Assembly: GCA_964352025.1 (NCBI GenBank)
Contig: CAYGPZ010000001.1
Location: 372,001 to 436,000 of the forward strand
Length of the DNA stretch: 64,000 nucleotides
Reading direction: 5' to 3'
Source of the DNA: Hirschia sp964352025
GTDB taxonomy: Bacteria; Pseudomonadota; Alphaproteobacteria; Caulobacterales; Hyphomonadaceae
Position 1 is the stretch's first letter. Every line of letters starts with the position of its first letter. This document shows positions 24,995 through 34,562 of the stretch, piece by piece. The notes below the pieces were generated by a model. That model was not told the origin of the DNA, did no database searches, and saw only the letters and a list, made by a program, of their open reading frames with translations. A program made the translations under genes and the position numbers.

Positions 24995-25756
24995 ATGTCG
25001 GAGACTATTTTGAGCCTGTTGAAGATTGATCGTTTAGCAAAAGCTTATGGCGTTGGGGCGAGCAAAAAGCACGCAGTTCGAGGTGTATCTTTTGAGGTGA
25101 ATAAAGGGGAGGTTGTTGCCTTCCTTGGACCCAATGGTGCGGGTAAATCGACGACTATGCGCATGATATCAGGTTATCTGGAACCTGATACTGGGGACGC
25201 GTTTATTGCAGGTGCTTCAATCCGAAATGAAAGAGAACATGCGCAGATCGCTTTAGGGTATTTGGCAGAAGGTGCGCCACTCTATGGTGATTTAACAGCA
25301 CGTGGATTTTTGAACTTTCTGGCGGGTACGCATGGCCTTTCCGCGTCTCAGACACGATGGGCGCTGGACCGTGTTATTGCAGATGCACGCATTGAGAGCG
25401 TTATTGATCGCTCTATTGATACGCTATCTAAAGGATATAAGCGTCGCGTTGGTTTGGCTGGTGCGATTATCCATGATCCGCCAGTATTGGTTCTGGATGA
25501 GCCAACAGATGGTTTAGACCCAAACCAAAAACGTGCGGTTCGAAGCCTAATTGAACGGATGTCTCAAGATAAAGCTATTCTAATATCGACCCATCAACTT
25601 GATGAAGTGCAGGCTATGTGTTCGCGTGCTTTGGTTATTGATGGCGGTAAAATTGTCGCCGACGATACACCAGCAGGGCTGGTTGAAAATTCGGTCGCGA
25701 AGAATTTGGAAGATGCCTTTACATTACTAACCAATGAAGAGGGGAACCGCGCATGA
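24995..25756 (+). CDS. ABC transporter ATP-binding protein, GldA-like
   Basis: A 253-residue ABC-2 type ATPase. Walker A GPNGAGKST, signature LSKGYKRRVGLAG, Walker B VLVLDEPTDGLDP and the switch His in STHQLDEVQ are all intact. GYLAEGAPLYGDLTARGFLNFLAG is the usual Q-loop region of GldA/NosF-like ATPases. It heads a four-gene operon: ATPase, permease (4-bp overlap), GldG-like protein and DUF4340 protein. Similar clusters are widespread in proteobacteria lacking gliding and their cargo is unknown, so the gliding-motility name should not be taken as function. Confidence 0.92.
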   Translation: MSETILSLLKIDRLAKAYGVGASKKHAVRGVSFEVNKGEVVAFLGPNGAGKSTTMRMISGYLEPDTGDAFIAGASIRNEREHAQIALGYLAEGAPLYGDLTARGFLNFLAGTHGLSASQTRWALDRVIADARIESVIDRSIDTLSKGYKRRVGLAGAIIHDPPVLVLDEPTDGLDPNQKRAVRSLIERMSQDKAILISTHQLDEVQAMCSRALVIDGGKIVADDTPAGLVENSVAKNLEDAFTLLTNEEGNRA

Positions 25757-26595
25757 CCGAACCTTCGACGCAAAATGTAGCGGGCATATCTACAGCCGAT
25801 TTGGAAGCGAATAAAGATGTGCATGTACACATGGAAAAACGCGTTAAACGCCGTGCTGCTATGGCTGCTATCACTTCTGTATATGCACGCGAATTGAGAG
25901 CGTATTTTTTTACACCTCTAGCCTATGTTTTTATTGCGGTATTCCTGCTTTCATTGGGTGCATTTACGTTTGAGATCGGGCGTTTTTTCGATACAAACCG
26001 AGCTGATTTAGCGCCGTTCTTTTTCTTTCATCCTTGGCTTTATCTAGTTTTTTTACCCGCAGTGACAATGCGTCTTTGGGCTGAAGAAATAAGGTCAGGT
26101 ACGTTAGAATTATTATTAACTTTACCCGCACCTGTCTGGGCATTAGCGGTCGGAAAATTCTTGGCGGCTTGGACTGTGGCGGGGGTGGCGCTGGTTTTGA
26201 CTTTTCCTATGTGGGTATCGGTCAATTACCTTGGTTCACCTGATAATACAGCGATTTTTCTAGCCTATGTTATGAGCTTCATGATGGCGGGTGGGTATGT
26301 CGCCTTGAGCGCTGCTTTGTCTGCTCTGGCGGGAAATCAAGTCGTCGCCTTCGTGATGGCGGTCACAATTGGGTTTGTCTTTACCGTTATGGGCTTGCCA
26401 TTGGTTGCAACAGGTCTCTCCGATTTGTTTGGTGCTGGCGTCGCGGAGGGGGCTCGTAGCTTTTCTTTTCTGACGCATTTTGAAGCAGCGCAACGCGGTG
26501 TTCTCGAGCTGAGAGCCTTCCTGTTTTATGCAGGGTTTATCGTATTGTGGCTAGTGCTGAATACGCTGTGGATATCGAACCGGAGGGCTGTGTAG
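25753..26595 (+). CDS. ABC-2 type permease, GldF-like
   Basis: A 280-residue membrane subunit with about six transmembrane helices. ITSVYARELRAYFFTPLAYVFIAVFL and TMRLWAEEIRSGTLELLLTLP are strongly conserved in GldF/NosY-like permeases. It starts within the last codons of the ATPase gene (ATGA overlap) and is followed directly by the GldG-like gene with no gap. A ~35-residue cytosolic extension precedes the first helix. It probably forms a homodimer with the ATPase. Confidence 0.9.
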   Translation: MTEPSTQNVAGISTADLEANKDVHVHMEKRVKRRAAMAAITSVYARELRAYFFTPLAYVFIAVFLLSLGAFTFEIGRFFDTNRADLAPFFFFHPWLYLVFLPAVTMRLWAEEIRSGTLELLLTLPAPVWALAVGKFLAAWTVAGVALVLTFPMWVSVNYLGSPDNTAIFLAYVMSFMMAGGYVALSAALSALAGNQVVAFVMAVTIGFVFTVMGLPLVATGLSDLFGAGVAEGARSFSFLTHFEAAQRGVLELRAFLFYAGFIVLWLVLNTLWISNRRAV

Positions 26596-28485
26596 ATGAA
26601 GACAAAGCACTTCACGTTTGCGCTTAGCGCGTTCGCTGTTCTGATCTTTGGCGGATTGAATATTGCCTCGCAGAACTGGTTGTCCGGTGCGCGCGTCGAT
26701 ATGACAGAGAATGATCTCTACACGCTTTCTGATGCAGCTAAGGAAGTGGCTGCAAATCTTGCTGAGCCGGTTGAATTACAATTTGTATATTCGCGACGCC
26801 TTGCCGCTGACTATCCGGCGATACGGTCATATGGTGCACGTGTCAGAGAATTATTGTCTGAAATTGCTGCGCGTTCAGACGGCAATGTCATCATTACTGA
26901 AATTGACCCTGAAGCTTTTTCCGACGAGGAAGAGCGTTTGATTGATGCTGGTGTAAAATCTACACCAACTGCCTCGGGTGATCCTCTATATTTAGCAATA
27001 GTTGGCCGCAATTCTGTCGATGATCAGATCGTCATTCCTTATCTCGCACATGAGCGTGAGGCGTTGTTGGAGTATGATCTTGTTAAATTGATCTCCCAAT
27101 TGGATGATCCAGCTCCGGCACGCATTGGTATTCTGACAAGTCTTTCGAACATGGCTGGATCAGGACGATCCCAGCAAGATTACTATGTGCTCAAAGAGCT
27201 CGCTCGGAGTTACGAGATTGAACAGATAGACCCTGATTTTGTTGTTTTACCAGAAAACCTTGATGCACTTTTGATTGTACATCCCCCGAAGTTATCGCCG
27301 CGCCAACAATATTTGATTGAGCAGGGTATTTTGAGGGTAGGGCGCGCTGTTATCGCGCTTGATCCAACGTCGAAAGCTTCTATCGCGGCGCGCGGTCGAC
27401 GTGCACAATTGGCGTCTAGCCTTGGTCAGGTAGAGGCCATGTTGGGGCTATCTCCCCTTGATGAAGTCGTGATTGATAAGCAAATTGGATTGCCGGTAGA
27501 GCGTATCCAAGATGGCCGTCGCTTTGTCGAGACTCAGCCATTATTCATTGCGCCGCCTCGTGCGTATATGTCCGATGATGATCCTGTGACAGCAGACCTC
27601 ACGCGGGCGATTAATTTTGGTGCAGCTGGATCATTGATAGTTGCACCTGCGCCCGGTGCAGATTTCTCTCCGCTGGTATGGACGTCGGCTGAAGCTATGC
27701 TGATTGATCCGCAGTTGGCGGCAAGAGAAGTCACGCCGCGTGACTTGATGAATGATTATTCTGCATTGGGTGTTGTTCAGACATTGATCGGACGGCTTAC
27801 AGGTGAATTGGTGAGCACATTCGCTGAGGATGAAGTTCCGCCTCTGGTTATCCCCGATGATCCTGTATTGGCGGCATTGGCAAAGGATCCTGATTCACAA
27901 TTTCCACATGTTTCGAGTTCAATTGGGCCGGTCGATATCATTTTGATTTCAGATAGTGACCTGTTTGATGACACTTTTTATGTCAGTCCAAATGGAGATG
28001 CACCCGTTGCTGACAATGCTGCGTTTCTTCTCAATGCGCTGGATAATTTGTCTGGCTCAGATGCGCTTGTTCATTTGCGCTCACGAGCACCTTCAGCAAG
28101 ACCGATGACGCGTGTAGACAATATGCGCGATGCGGCACGCGAACGTCTTTATGAAGAGCAAGAAGTATTGCAAATGCGTCTTCAAACAACTGAGGCAAGA
28201 TTGGATGAGTTACGCGCTGCAGGTGCGGGTGGTGGCTTGCTTGCAAATGGGGTTGATCTTGATGGTGTTAATCAGGCCGAAGCTGAAGAGCTGACGCGTT
28301 TTCGTGCAGAAGCCATTGAAATTCGAACGCGGCTTCGGGAAGTCGAGCGAGAGTTCAGAGCTGACATTGATAAATTGGCGGGGCGGCTGGCTTTGTTCAA
28401 TGTCTGGCTTCCACCGGCTTTAATAATTATCATTGGTTTTCTTGTCGTTGGTTGGCGAAACCGTAGCAAGGGGAGGAGCCGGTAA
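26596..28485 (+). CDS. GldG-like ABC-associated membrane protein
   Basis: A 629-residue protein of the Gldg/DUF7088-type auxiliary family. An N-terminal anchor (residues ~8-26) precedes RVDMTENDLYTLSDAAKEV, the conserved family start; the large exoplasmic region includes ILTSLSNMAGSGRSQQ and IDPDFVVLPENLDALLIVHP, which resemble the GATase-like fold of these proteins. A long coiled coil (~505-600) leads to a C-terminal helix (WLPPALIIIIGFLVVGW). It is part of the ABC operon, touching both neighbours, and its last base is shared with the next gene's start. Confidence 0.85.
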   Translation: MKTKHFTFALSAFAVLIFGGLNIASQNWLSGARVDMTENDLYTLSDAAKEVAANLAEPVELQFVYSRRLAADYPAIRSYGARVRELLSEIAARSDGNVIITEIDPEAFSDEEERLIDAGVKSTPTASGDPLYLAIVGRNSVDDQIVIPYLAHEREALLEYDLVKLISQLDDPAPARIGILTSLSNMAGSGRSQQDYYVLKELARSYEIEQIDPDFVVLPENLDALLIVHPPKLSPRQQYLIEQGILRVGRAVIALDPTSKASIAARGRRAQLASSLGQVEAMLGLSPLDEVVIDKQIGLPVERIQDGRRFVETQPLFIAPPRAYMSDDDPVTADLTRAINFGAAGSLIVAPAPGADFSPLVWTSAEAMLIDPQLAAREVTPRDLMNDYSALGVVQTLIGRLTGELVSTFAEDEVPPLVIPDDPVLAALAKDPDSQFPHVSSSIGPVDIILISDSDLFDDTFYVSPNGDAPVADNAAFLLNALDNLSGSDALVHLRSRAPSARPMTRVDNMRDAARERLYEEQEVLQMRLQTTEARLDELRAAGAGGGLLANGVDLDGVNQAEAEELTRFRAEAIEIRTRLREVEREFRADIDKLAGRLALFNVWLPPALIIIIGFLVVGWRNRSKGRSR

Positions 28486-29501
28486 TGGTTGTCGAGAAAA
28501 GACGTTCCCAATTCGTTATGGTCACTGCCGGAATTATGGTTGTCTCGCTCTTGGCGGCATTTATATCGGGGTTAGACTTCTCAGCGCGCAAGCAAGACGC
28601 GTTGGTTGGAGAAGTTGTTCTGCCAAGGTTTGAAGCAGATGTGACTGCGGCGGATCAGATAAAAGTGACGACGAAGGTCGGAGAATACAATCTCAAGCGA
28701 GAGGATCGTGAGTGGTACCTTCAAGAAAGAGGGCGCTATCCAATACGGTTGGAAGCGATTGCCAATCTATCTGAAGCGCTAGCTTCTATGACATATACAC
28801 GTCAGATGACTGTCGATCCCAAGAAGTTTGATCGGCTTGGTCTTGGTGATCCTTTCAATGAGGGAACTGGAGCGCTTATGCAGGTCATCGACGAAAATGA
28901 AAATTCACTCGTTGATCTCGTAGTGGGTTTTAAAAACGGATCTGCTTATATTCGTAAACCTGAGAAAGTGCAGACTTGGGCAGTAGATGCTAGCGTATTT
29001 CCTCCTTTGCAAAATCCAGCGCGGTGGCTTGATCTAGATATTATTCCTGTTGGTGCGGGTGATATTGCTAGGGTTGAGATAGAATTGGCTAATGGCAAAC
29101 CTTATGGCCTGCGGGTGAAGCCGGATGCGCCAGGTCGCTTTAATCTTGCGGAACCCTACAAAAAAGCTCTTTTAATAGCTGACTTTGCGCCCAACCCACC
29201 GGCGCTCGCATTGTCTCGTTTATCTCTATTGGATGCGCGTCCACGCGGAGAGATTGGTGGGCGGGCAGTTGCCACTCACCGTACGATTACGCATTTAGGG
29301 CTAGTTATTGAGGCTGAGCTATTCAAACAGGATGGAAAGTACTGGGTGATGTTCTCTCAAGCGCTTCAGGTTGAAAGAGATGAGACTATCGATCAGCTCG
29401 ACGCGTTTGAAAGTAAAGTTGCTGAGTGGGCTTTTGAAATCTCGCGTTTAGACTTCAACATCATGACCACGCCTCTTGAAGACATTGCAATTACGCAGTG
29501 A
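28485..29501 (+). CDS. DUF4340 domain-containing membrane-anchored protein
   Basis: A 338-residue protein that ends the Gld-like ABC operon. One N-terminal transmembrane segment (FVMVTAGIMVVSLLAAFISG) precedes a periplasmic region of DUF4340 type with repeated beta-rich units: YNLKREDREWYLQERGRYPI, FDRLGLGDPFNEGTGALMQV and VVGFKNGSAYIRKPEKVQTWAVD. In related clusters the DUF4340 protein is always paired with the GldG-like protein, suggesting they form an exoplasmic complex on the transporter. Its substrate is unknown. Its stop is 17 bp from the convergent DUF1223 stop. Confidence 0.8.
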   Translation: MVVEKRRSQFVMVTAGIMVVSLLAAFISGLDFSARKQDALVGEVVLPRFEADVTAADQIKVTTKVGEYNLKREDREWYLQERGRYPIRLEAIANLSEALASMTYTRQMTVDPKKFDRLGLGDPFNEGTGALMQVIDENENSLVDLVVGFKNGSAYIRKPEKVQTWAVDASVFPPLQNPARWLDLDIIPVGAGDIARVEIELANGKPYGLRVKPDAPGRFNLAEPYKKALLIADFAPNPPALALSRLSLLDARPRGEIGGRAVATHRTITHLGLVIEAELFKQDGKYWVMFSQALQVERDETIDQLDAFESKVAEWAFEISRLDFNIMTTPLEDIAITQ

Positions 29502-29518
29502 GGCGTGACCAATTTTCG

Positions 29519-30253
29519 TTACCCAACTGAGTGAGAAATCGCTCCGAGAACAGTACCGTGATTAGGGTGCTGGAAGATAATTGCGCAATGACTATCGCAT
29601 TTTGCAGTCAGCTGACCGCCAGCTTCCGAGATGACACCTGCAGAATCCAACCGAGTAGCGCGGTTAAAATAGCTCATTGTTTTATTAGAGTTTTGTCCGC
29701 CTTTCGGGGTGGCGAAAGTAATACCTGGCTCATAATCAACGACCCATATCTCGACTGGATCTGTGTTGCCAGATAGATTTAGCATTTCACCGTCGTAGGA
29801 AATTTGAATTTCGCTAGGGGATACATCGATCTTACTGAATTGCTTTTCCAGCTTCTTTTTCTTCACTGCAGAACAGTGTCCATCACCATTGAAAATCACT
29901 TGCGGAGTATATGGTCCGCGACGTCCAATATGCGTGTTCAGTAATTTTTGGCGATCCGAGAAAGATTGCTGAGCAAATGTATCTTTCCAGCTTCCCATGA
30001 AGTCCCAATAGTCTACAGAAAACGTAAGCCCGATCAGGTCTGAATTATCGGCAAATTCAGCAAACTGTTGGTTACCTTTAGGGCAGCGCGAACAGTGTTG
30101 GCTCGTGTAGAGTTCGGCCAATGGCTTGAGTGCAAAGGCTTTTTCTGCAGGCGCTGATGCCGCATTGATCGCTTCTTCCTGTGCGGAAGAAGGTCCAGAA
30201 ATCGAAATAAGAGCAGTCAGAATACACAGGGGGAGGAGTTTTATTAGTTTCAT
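29519..30253 (-). CDS. DUF1223 thioredoxin-like exported protein
   Basis: A 244-residue exported protein. The ATG at 30253 gives a signal peptide (MKLIKLLPLCILTALISI...SSAQ); the frame extends 36 bp upstream but that adds an unlikely n-region. LAELYTSQHCSRCPKG holds a C-x2-C redox-like motif, and VDYWDFMGSWKDTFAQQSFSDRQ and RRGPYTPQVIFNG are the DUF1223 signatures. A thiol-disulfide role in the periplasm is inferred from the thioredoxin-like motif only. It is downstream of acnA in the opposite sense to the ABC operon. Confidence 0.85.
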   Translation of the reverse strand: MKLIKLLPLCILTALISISGPSSAQEEAINAASAPAEKAFALKPLAELYTSQHCSRCPKGNQQFAEFADNSDLIGLTFSVDYWDFMGSWKDTFAQQSFSDRQKLLNTHIGRRGPYTPQVIFNGDGHCSAVKKKKLEKQFSKIDVSPSEIQISYDGEMLNLSGNTDPVEIWVVDYEPGITFATPKGGQNSNKTMSYFNRATRLDSAGVISEAGGQLTAKCDSHCAIIFQHPNHGTVLGAISHSVG

Positions 30254-30324
30254 ACCTATTATATATATCACAGCTTCTACACTTACCAATCAATAGAATG
30301 TGAGCGGTAGGTTTTAGTATTTAT

Positions 30325-30362
30325 GGCAAAAATCTCGTCCAAGATTAGAAGAGATTTTTGCC
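30325..30362 (-). terminator. 12-bp hairpin after acnA, probable terminator
   Basis: GGCAAAAATCTC and GAGATTTTTGCC form a perfect 12-bp stem around a 14-nt loop, 23 nt past the acnA stop. There is no T-run after it on the minus strand, so it may stabilise or process the 3' end instead. Confidence 0.5.
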
Positions 30363-30384
30363 AGATAACACTTTTCTATTTCGT

Positions 30385-33060
30385 CTATTCGTTCGCAAGG
30401 TTTCTGAGGACATAGTGAAGAATACCACCATGTTTATAGTATTCTAGTTCATTTTCTGTATCGATGCGCACGAGAGTATTGATCGTTTTCTCGGTTCCGT
30501 CAGCAAATTTGATGGAAACGGGAATGTTCTGACGGGGCTGAATGTCACCAATGTTTTCGATTGTCACTTCTTCATCACCAGTCATATTTAGTTCTTGCCA
30601 GCCTTCACCGTCAGCAAATTGAAGTGGGAGCACACCCATACCGATCAGGTTGGAGCGGTGAATACGTTCGAAGGACTTTGTGATAACGGCGCGAACACCT
30701 AATAAAAGCGTTCCTTTAGCGGCCCAATCGCGTGAAGAGCCATTACCGTAAAGCTCTCCGGCAAATACGACGAGTTCTTTGCCTTCTTCTTTATAACGCA
30801 TGCACGCATCATAAATGTCCATTTCGTCACCCGATGGGAAGTGTTTGGTAACACCCCCCTCTGAACCAGGGATCATTTGGTTTTTAATACGGATGTTTGC
30901 AAACGTTCCGCGCATCATGACTTCATGGTTCCCGCGACGAGATCCATATGAGTTGAAGTCTGTGACGGATACATCATTGTCTTTCAGGTATCGTCCTGCA
31001 GGGCTATCGACTTTGATATTTCCGGCAGGAGAGATGTGGTCGGTCGTGATTGAACCACCAAAAAGTCCCATAACGCCTGCGCTTTTAATGTCGCGCGGCG
31101 CGTCAGGTGTCATCGACATACCCTCAAAATAGGGTGGGTTGGCGACGTAAGTAGAAGCAGGCCAGCCATAGGTGTCACCGCCTGTGACCTCTATTTTTTG
31201 CCATTGCTCATCACCTTTGAATACGTCACCATAGCGCTTATCAAACATTTCAGATGTCACGCACTCGCGAACAATATCCGCAATTTCTTTTGATGTTGGC
31301 CAGATATCTTTAAGGTAAACAGGTTCATTTTCCTCATCATAGCCAATTGGGTCTTGGGTGACGTCGACATTCATTGAACCAGCAAGTGCGTATGCGACAA
31401 CCAATGGCGGAGAGGCTAGATAATTCGCACGTACATCGGGGCTGATACGGCCTTCAAAATTACGGTTCCCTGATAGAACGGATGTGGCAACCAAATTCTC
31501 AGATTTAATAGCGTCGGAGATTTTTTTAGGCAGGGGACCTGAATTCCCAATACATGTGGTGCACCCATAACCTACTAGGTTAAATCCAAGCGCATTCAGG
31601 TCCTTTTGTAGGTCGGCTTTTTTTAGGTAGTCCGTAACGACTTGTGAGCCCGGAGCGAGCGAAGTTTTGACCCATGGTTGGACGTTTAACCCTTTTTCGA
31701 CGGCTTTTCGGGCGACAAGGCCGGCAGCCACCATTACCGATGGGTTGGACGTGTTTGTACATGATGTGATTGCTGCGATGACGACGTCACCATGCCCAAT
31801 GGAGTATTCCTCACCATCTACCTTGGCGCGTTTGTGAGCGCGTTCCAGCTCATCGAATTCTTTGTGTAGCGCCATAGCAAAAGCATCAGATGCTTCATCA
31901 AGGAGAATTCGGTCTTGAGGACGTTTGGGCCCAGAAATGGAGGGACGAACTGTTGAAATATCGAGCTCAAGCGTATCTGTGAAACTTGGTTCAATGTCAG
32001 AGCGGAACATGCCTTGAGCTTTTGTATAGGCTTCGACAAGTTCGATACGATCATCGTCACGGTTTGTCGTTTTTAGGTAGGTCAGTGTTTCTGCATCAAC
32101 GGGGAAGAAGCCACATGTTGCGCCATATTCCGGAGCCATATTGGCGATGGTTGCTTCATCTTCCAAAGATATATTGCCAAGACCTGATCCATAAAACTCG
32201 ACAAATTTTCCGACCACACCTTTTTCGCGCAGCATTTCAACAACTTTTAAAACAAGGTCGGTTGCTGTTGTGCCTTCGGGGAGGGAGCCTGTTAGTTTGA
32301 AGCCTATAACTTCAGGAATAAGCATGGAGACAGGCTGACCCAGCATAGCGGCTTCCGCTTCAATGCCGCCAACGCCCCAACCAAGGACAGACAGTCCGTT
32401 GATCATCGTTGTGTGAGAGTCAGTTCCAACACACGTGTCAGGATAGGCAATCGTGCTGCCGTCTTCTTCTTTGGTCCAAACTGTCTGGGCGAGGTATTCA
32501 AGGTTTACCTGATGACAAATTCCGGTTCCAGGAGGAACTGCACGGAAGTTCTCAAATGCAGATTGCCCCCACTTTAGGAATTCATAGCGCTCTTTGTTAC
32601 GCTCATATTCGCGTTCGACATTTTGTTCAAATGCCTGAGGCGTTCCGAAATTGTCGACCATGACGGAGTGGTCAATGACGAGATCTACAGGAACTTGAGG
32701 GTTGATAGCTGATGGATCTGCGCCAAGGTTTTTGGCTGCATCGCGCATTGCGGCGAGGTCAACAACCGCAGGTACACCAGTAAAGTCCTGCATAAGTACA
32801 CGAGCAGGGCGGTAAGCAATTTCGTGTTGCGCAGTGCCTTTATCATTTAGCCAAGCTGCAAACGCTTTAATGTCTTCTGCTTTGACGGTTATACCATCTT
32901 CATTGCGCAGTAGGTTCTCTAATAGAACTTTTAAAGAAACGGGGAGTTTTGAAACATCGCCTAGTCCGTTTTCGGAAGCGGCGGGTAGGCTAAAGTAAGA
33001 ATATTTCTTACCATTTACATCAAGTTCGCGGCGAGATTTAAAGCTATCAAGAGAAGCCAT
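30385..33060 (-). CDS. acnA: Aconitate hydratase A
   Basis: The 891-residue cytosolic aconitase of the IRP1/AcnA family, which isomerises citrate to isocitrate in the TCA cycle. The 4Fe-4S ligands are in ITSCTNTSNPSVM and GYGCTTCIGNSGPL; VCVGTDSHTTMINGLSVLGWGVGGIEAEA is the active-site loop, and the swivel domain (~680-891) contains YGSRRGNHEVMMRGTFANIR and GNGSSRDWAAKG. Length is normal. A second, unrelated-type aconitase (acnB) lies 6 kb away, so the cell has both families. It is divergent from ccmA by 125 bp. Confidence 0.98.
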   Translation of the reverse strand: MASLDSFKSRRELDVNGKKYSYFSLPAASENGLGDVSKLPVSLKVLLENLLRNEDGITVKAEDIKAFAAWLNDKGTAQHEIAYRPARVLMQDFTGVPAVVDLAAMRDAAKNLGADPSAINPQVPVDLVIDHSVMVDNFGTPQAFEQNVEREYERNKERYEFLKWGQSAFENFRAVPPGTGICHQVNLEYLAQTVWTKEEDGSTIAYPDTCVGTDSHTTMINGLSVLGWGVGGIEAEAAMLGQPVSMLIPEVIGFKLTGSLPEGTTATDLVLKVVEMLREKGVVGKFVEFYGSGLGNISLEDEATIANMAPEYGATCGFFPVDAETLTYLKTTNRDDDRIELVEAYTKAQGMFRSDIEPSFTDTLELDISTVRPSISGPKRPQDRILLDEASDAFAMALHKEFDELERAHKRAKVDGEEYSIGHGDVVIAAITSCTNTSNPSVMVAAGLVARKAVEKGLNVQPWVKTSLAPGSQVVTDYLKKADLQKDLNALGFNLVGYGCTTCIGNSGPLPKKISDAIKSENLVATSVLSGNRNFEGRISPDVRANYLASPPLVVAYALAGSMNVDVTQDPIGYDEENEPVYLKDIWPTSKEIADIVRECVTSEMFDKRYGDVFKGDEQWQKIEVTGGDTYGWPASTYVANPPYFEGMSMTPDAPRDIKSAGVMGLFGGSITTDHISPAGNIKVDSPAGRYLKDNDVSVTDFNSYGSRRGNHEVMMRGTFANIRIKNQMIPGSEGGVTKHFPSGDEMDIYDACMRYKEEGKELVVFAGELYGNGSSRDWAAKGTLLLGVRAVITKSFERIHRSNLIGMGVLPLQFADGEGWQELNMTGDEEVTIENIGDIQPRQNIPVSIKFADGTEKTINTLVRIDTENELEYYKHGGILHYVLRNLANE

Positions 33061-33185
33061 CGGTAGAAAATCCTTCCAGACAATTTAGTGAAAGGGTCGC
33101 GGGTGATTTTTTACCCCCGTCCGTATAATGTGTTTTTTGTTAACTCAGCGAATCATAGATCGCAAATCAACTTGGTAGACTATGC

Positions 33186-33848
33186 ATGAATGATAGGAAA
33201 AAAGTGGAGAATTTGCTAGCCGTTCACAATGTAAGCGCGACAAGGGGATATCGGACTCTTTTTCGCGATCTAAGTTTTTCTGCAGGAAGTGGTGAAATCA
33301 TTGAGTTGAGGGGTGAGAATGGCGCTGGGAAATCAACCTTGCTGCGTATTCTTGCAGGTCTAACACGTCCGGATATTGGTAAAATAAGCTACGCAGCGAC
33401 ACAAAGTGAATTAGATTTTCCGGTACATTTCCTCGGCCACCAAGATGGTATCAAAGCGCAAGAAAGCGTTGAGCAGCAATTATTGTTTTGGGTGCAATTC
33501 TTCGGTGAAGAAAAAACAAAAGTTAGGCCTGCACTTGAACGTGTCGGGCTATGGAAACGACGTGATGTTCCTGGAAGGGGATTGTCCGCTGGCCAACGGC
33601 GTCGATTGTCTCTCGCACGATTATTGATTACCTATCGTCCTGTCTGGTTGCTAGATGAACCTCTCGCAGCCCTTGATGCAAAAGGACAAATCATCGCTAA
33701 GGACATTATCGCGGATCATCTCAAGGCAGATGGTGCAGTTGTTACAGCCATGCATGGTGACGGGTTTGAAAATGCCCGTCAGATCGAAATCAAGTCTCCG
33801 CGTAAAGCCACGAATTCAGGTGTTGAGATTGAAAAGGAAATCTTATGA
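33186..33848 (+). CDS. ccmA: Cytochrome c biogenesis ATP-binding protein CcmA
   Basis: The 220-residue ATPase of the CcmABCD haem-handling complex, which releases holo-CcmE from CcmCD. Walker A GENGAGKST, signature LSAGQRRRLSLARLL and Walker B WLLDEPLAALD are intact; short length and LSFSAGSGEIIELRGENG fit CcmA over general exporters. It starts ccmABCDG and overlaps ccmB by 4 bp. ccmE, ccmF and ccmH are not in the window. Confidence 0.92.
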   Translation: MNDRKKVENLLAVHNVSATRGYRTLFRDLSFSAGSGEIIELRGENGAGKSTLLRILAGLTRPDIGKISYAATQSELDFPVHFLGHQDGIKAQESVEQQLLFWVQFFGEEKTKVRPALERVGLWKRRDVPGRGLSAGQRRRLSLARLLITYRPVWLLDEPLAALDAKGQIIAKDIIADHLKADGAVVTAMHGDGFENARQIEIKSPRKATNSGVEIEKEIL

Positions 33849-34534
33849 GCCTTTCCAATTCTATCTCATCAGGTAATCTAGGCCCGTTATTTCTAAGAGA
33901 GCTCAAGCTTGCTTGGTCAGGTGGGGGCGGAGCAGCTTTACCTGTTGGCTTTTATGCTGGGGCGGCCACACTTACACCTCTGGCTCTGGGGCCAGCGGCA
34001 GAATTGCTGCGCGCAGCGGGACCGGGGATTTTGTTTATCTCTCTCGCACTCGCGAGTCTTTTGCCAATGGAGCGATTATTCCAAGCTGACCTTGAAGATG
34101 GCACTTTGGATGTTGTTGCGTCGTCTGGTGTGAGTATGACAGGTGTCGCTATGGCCAAAACAATGGCGCATTGGGTCGCATCAGGTTTACCATTGGCAAT
34201 AATCTCTCCATTGCTTTGGGTCATGTTGTTGGGGCCGGGAGACGCAGCCTTGCAAGTTTTAGCTATATCCATATTGGGTGGACTTGCTTTCTTTTTTATT
34301 GGCTCTATCGGTGCAGCCATGACAGCGGGTGTAAGAAGAGGCGGGTTATTAATTGCACTTGTCGCATTGCCACTTTATGCGCCGTCGATGATATTTGGTG
34401 CAGCCACCCTATATGCAGTTGTTGAAGGACGTGATTGGACTTCTTCAATGGCATTGTGTGCTGCTTGTGCTTTGGTATCTATAGCATTAGGACCCTTTGC
34501 TGCGGGTGCTGCACTGAAAACGGCTCTGGATTAG
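33845..34534 (+). CDS. ccmB: Heme exporter protein CcmB
   Basis: A 229-residue membrane subunit with six predicted helices. FLRELKLAWSGGGGAALPVGFY is the standard CcmB N-terminus, FQADLEDGTLDVV and VAMAKTMAHWVASGLPLAIISPLL follow in the conserved positions. It pairs with CcmA in the cytochrome c maturation complex. It overlaps ccmA and ends 28 bp before ccmC. Confidence 0.93.
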   Translation: MSLSNSISSGNLGPLFLRELKLAWSGGGGAALPVGFYAGAATLTPLALGPAAELLRAAGPGILFISLALASLLPMERLFQADLEDGTLDVVASSGVSMTGVAMAKTMAHWVASGLPLAIISPLLWVMLLGPGDAALQVLAISILGGLAFFFIGSIGAAMTAGVRRGGLLIALVALPLYAPSMIFGAATLYAVVEGRDWTSSMALCAACALVSIALGPFAAGAALKTALD

Positions 34535-34562
34535 TTTGTATATTTGAGGATAACTGCCTTTC

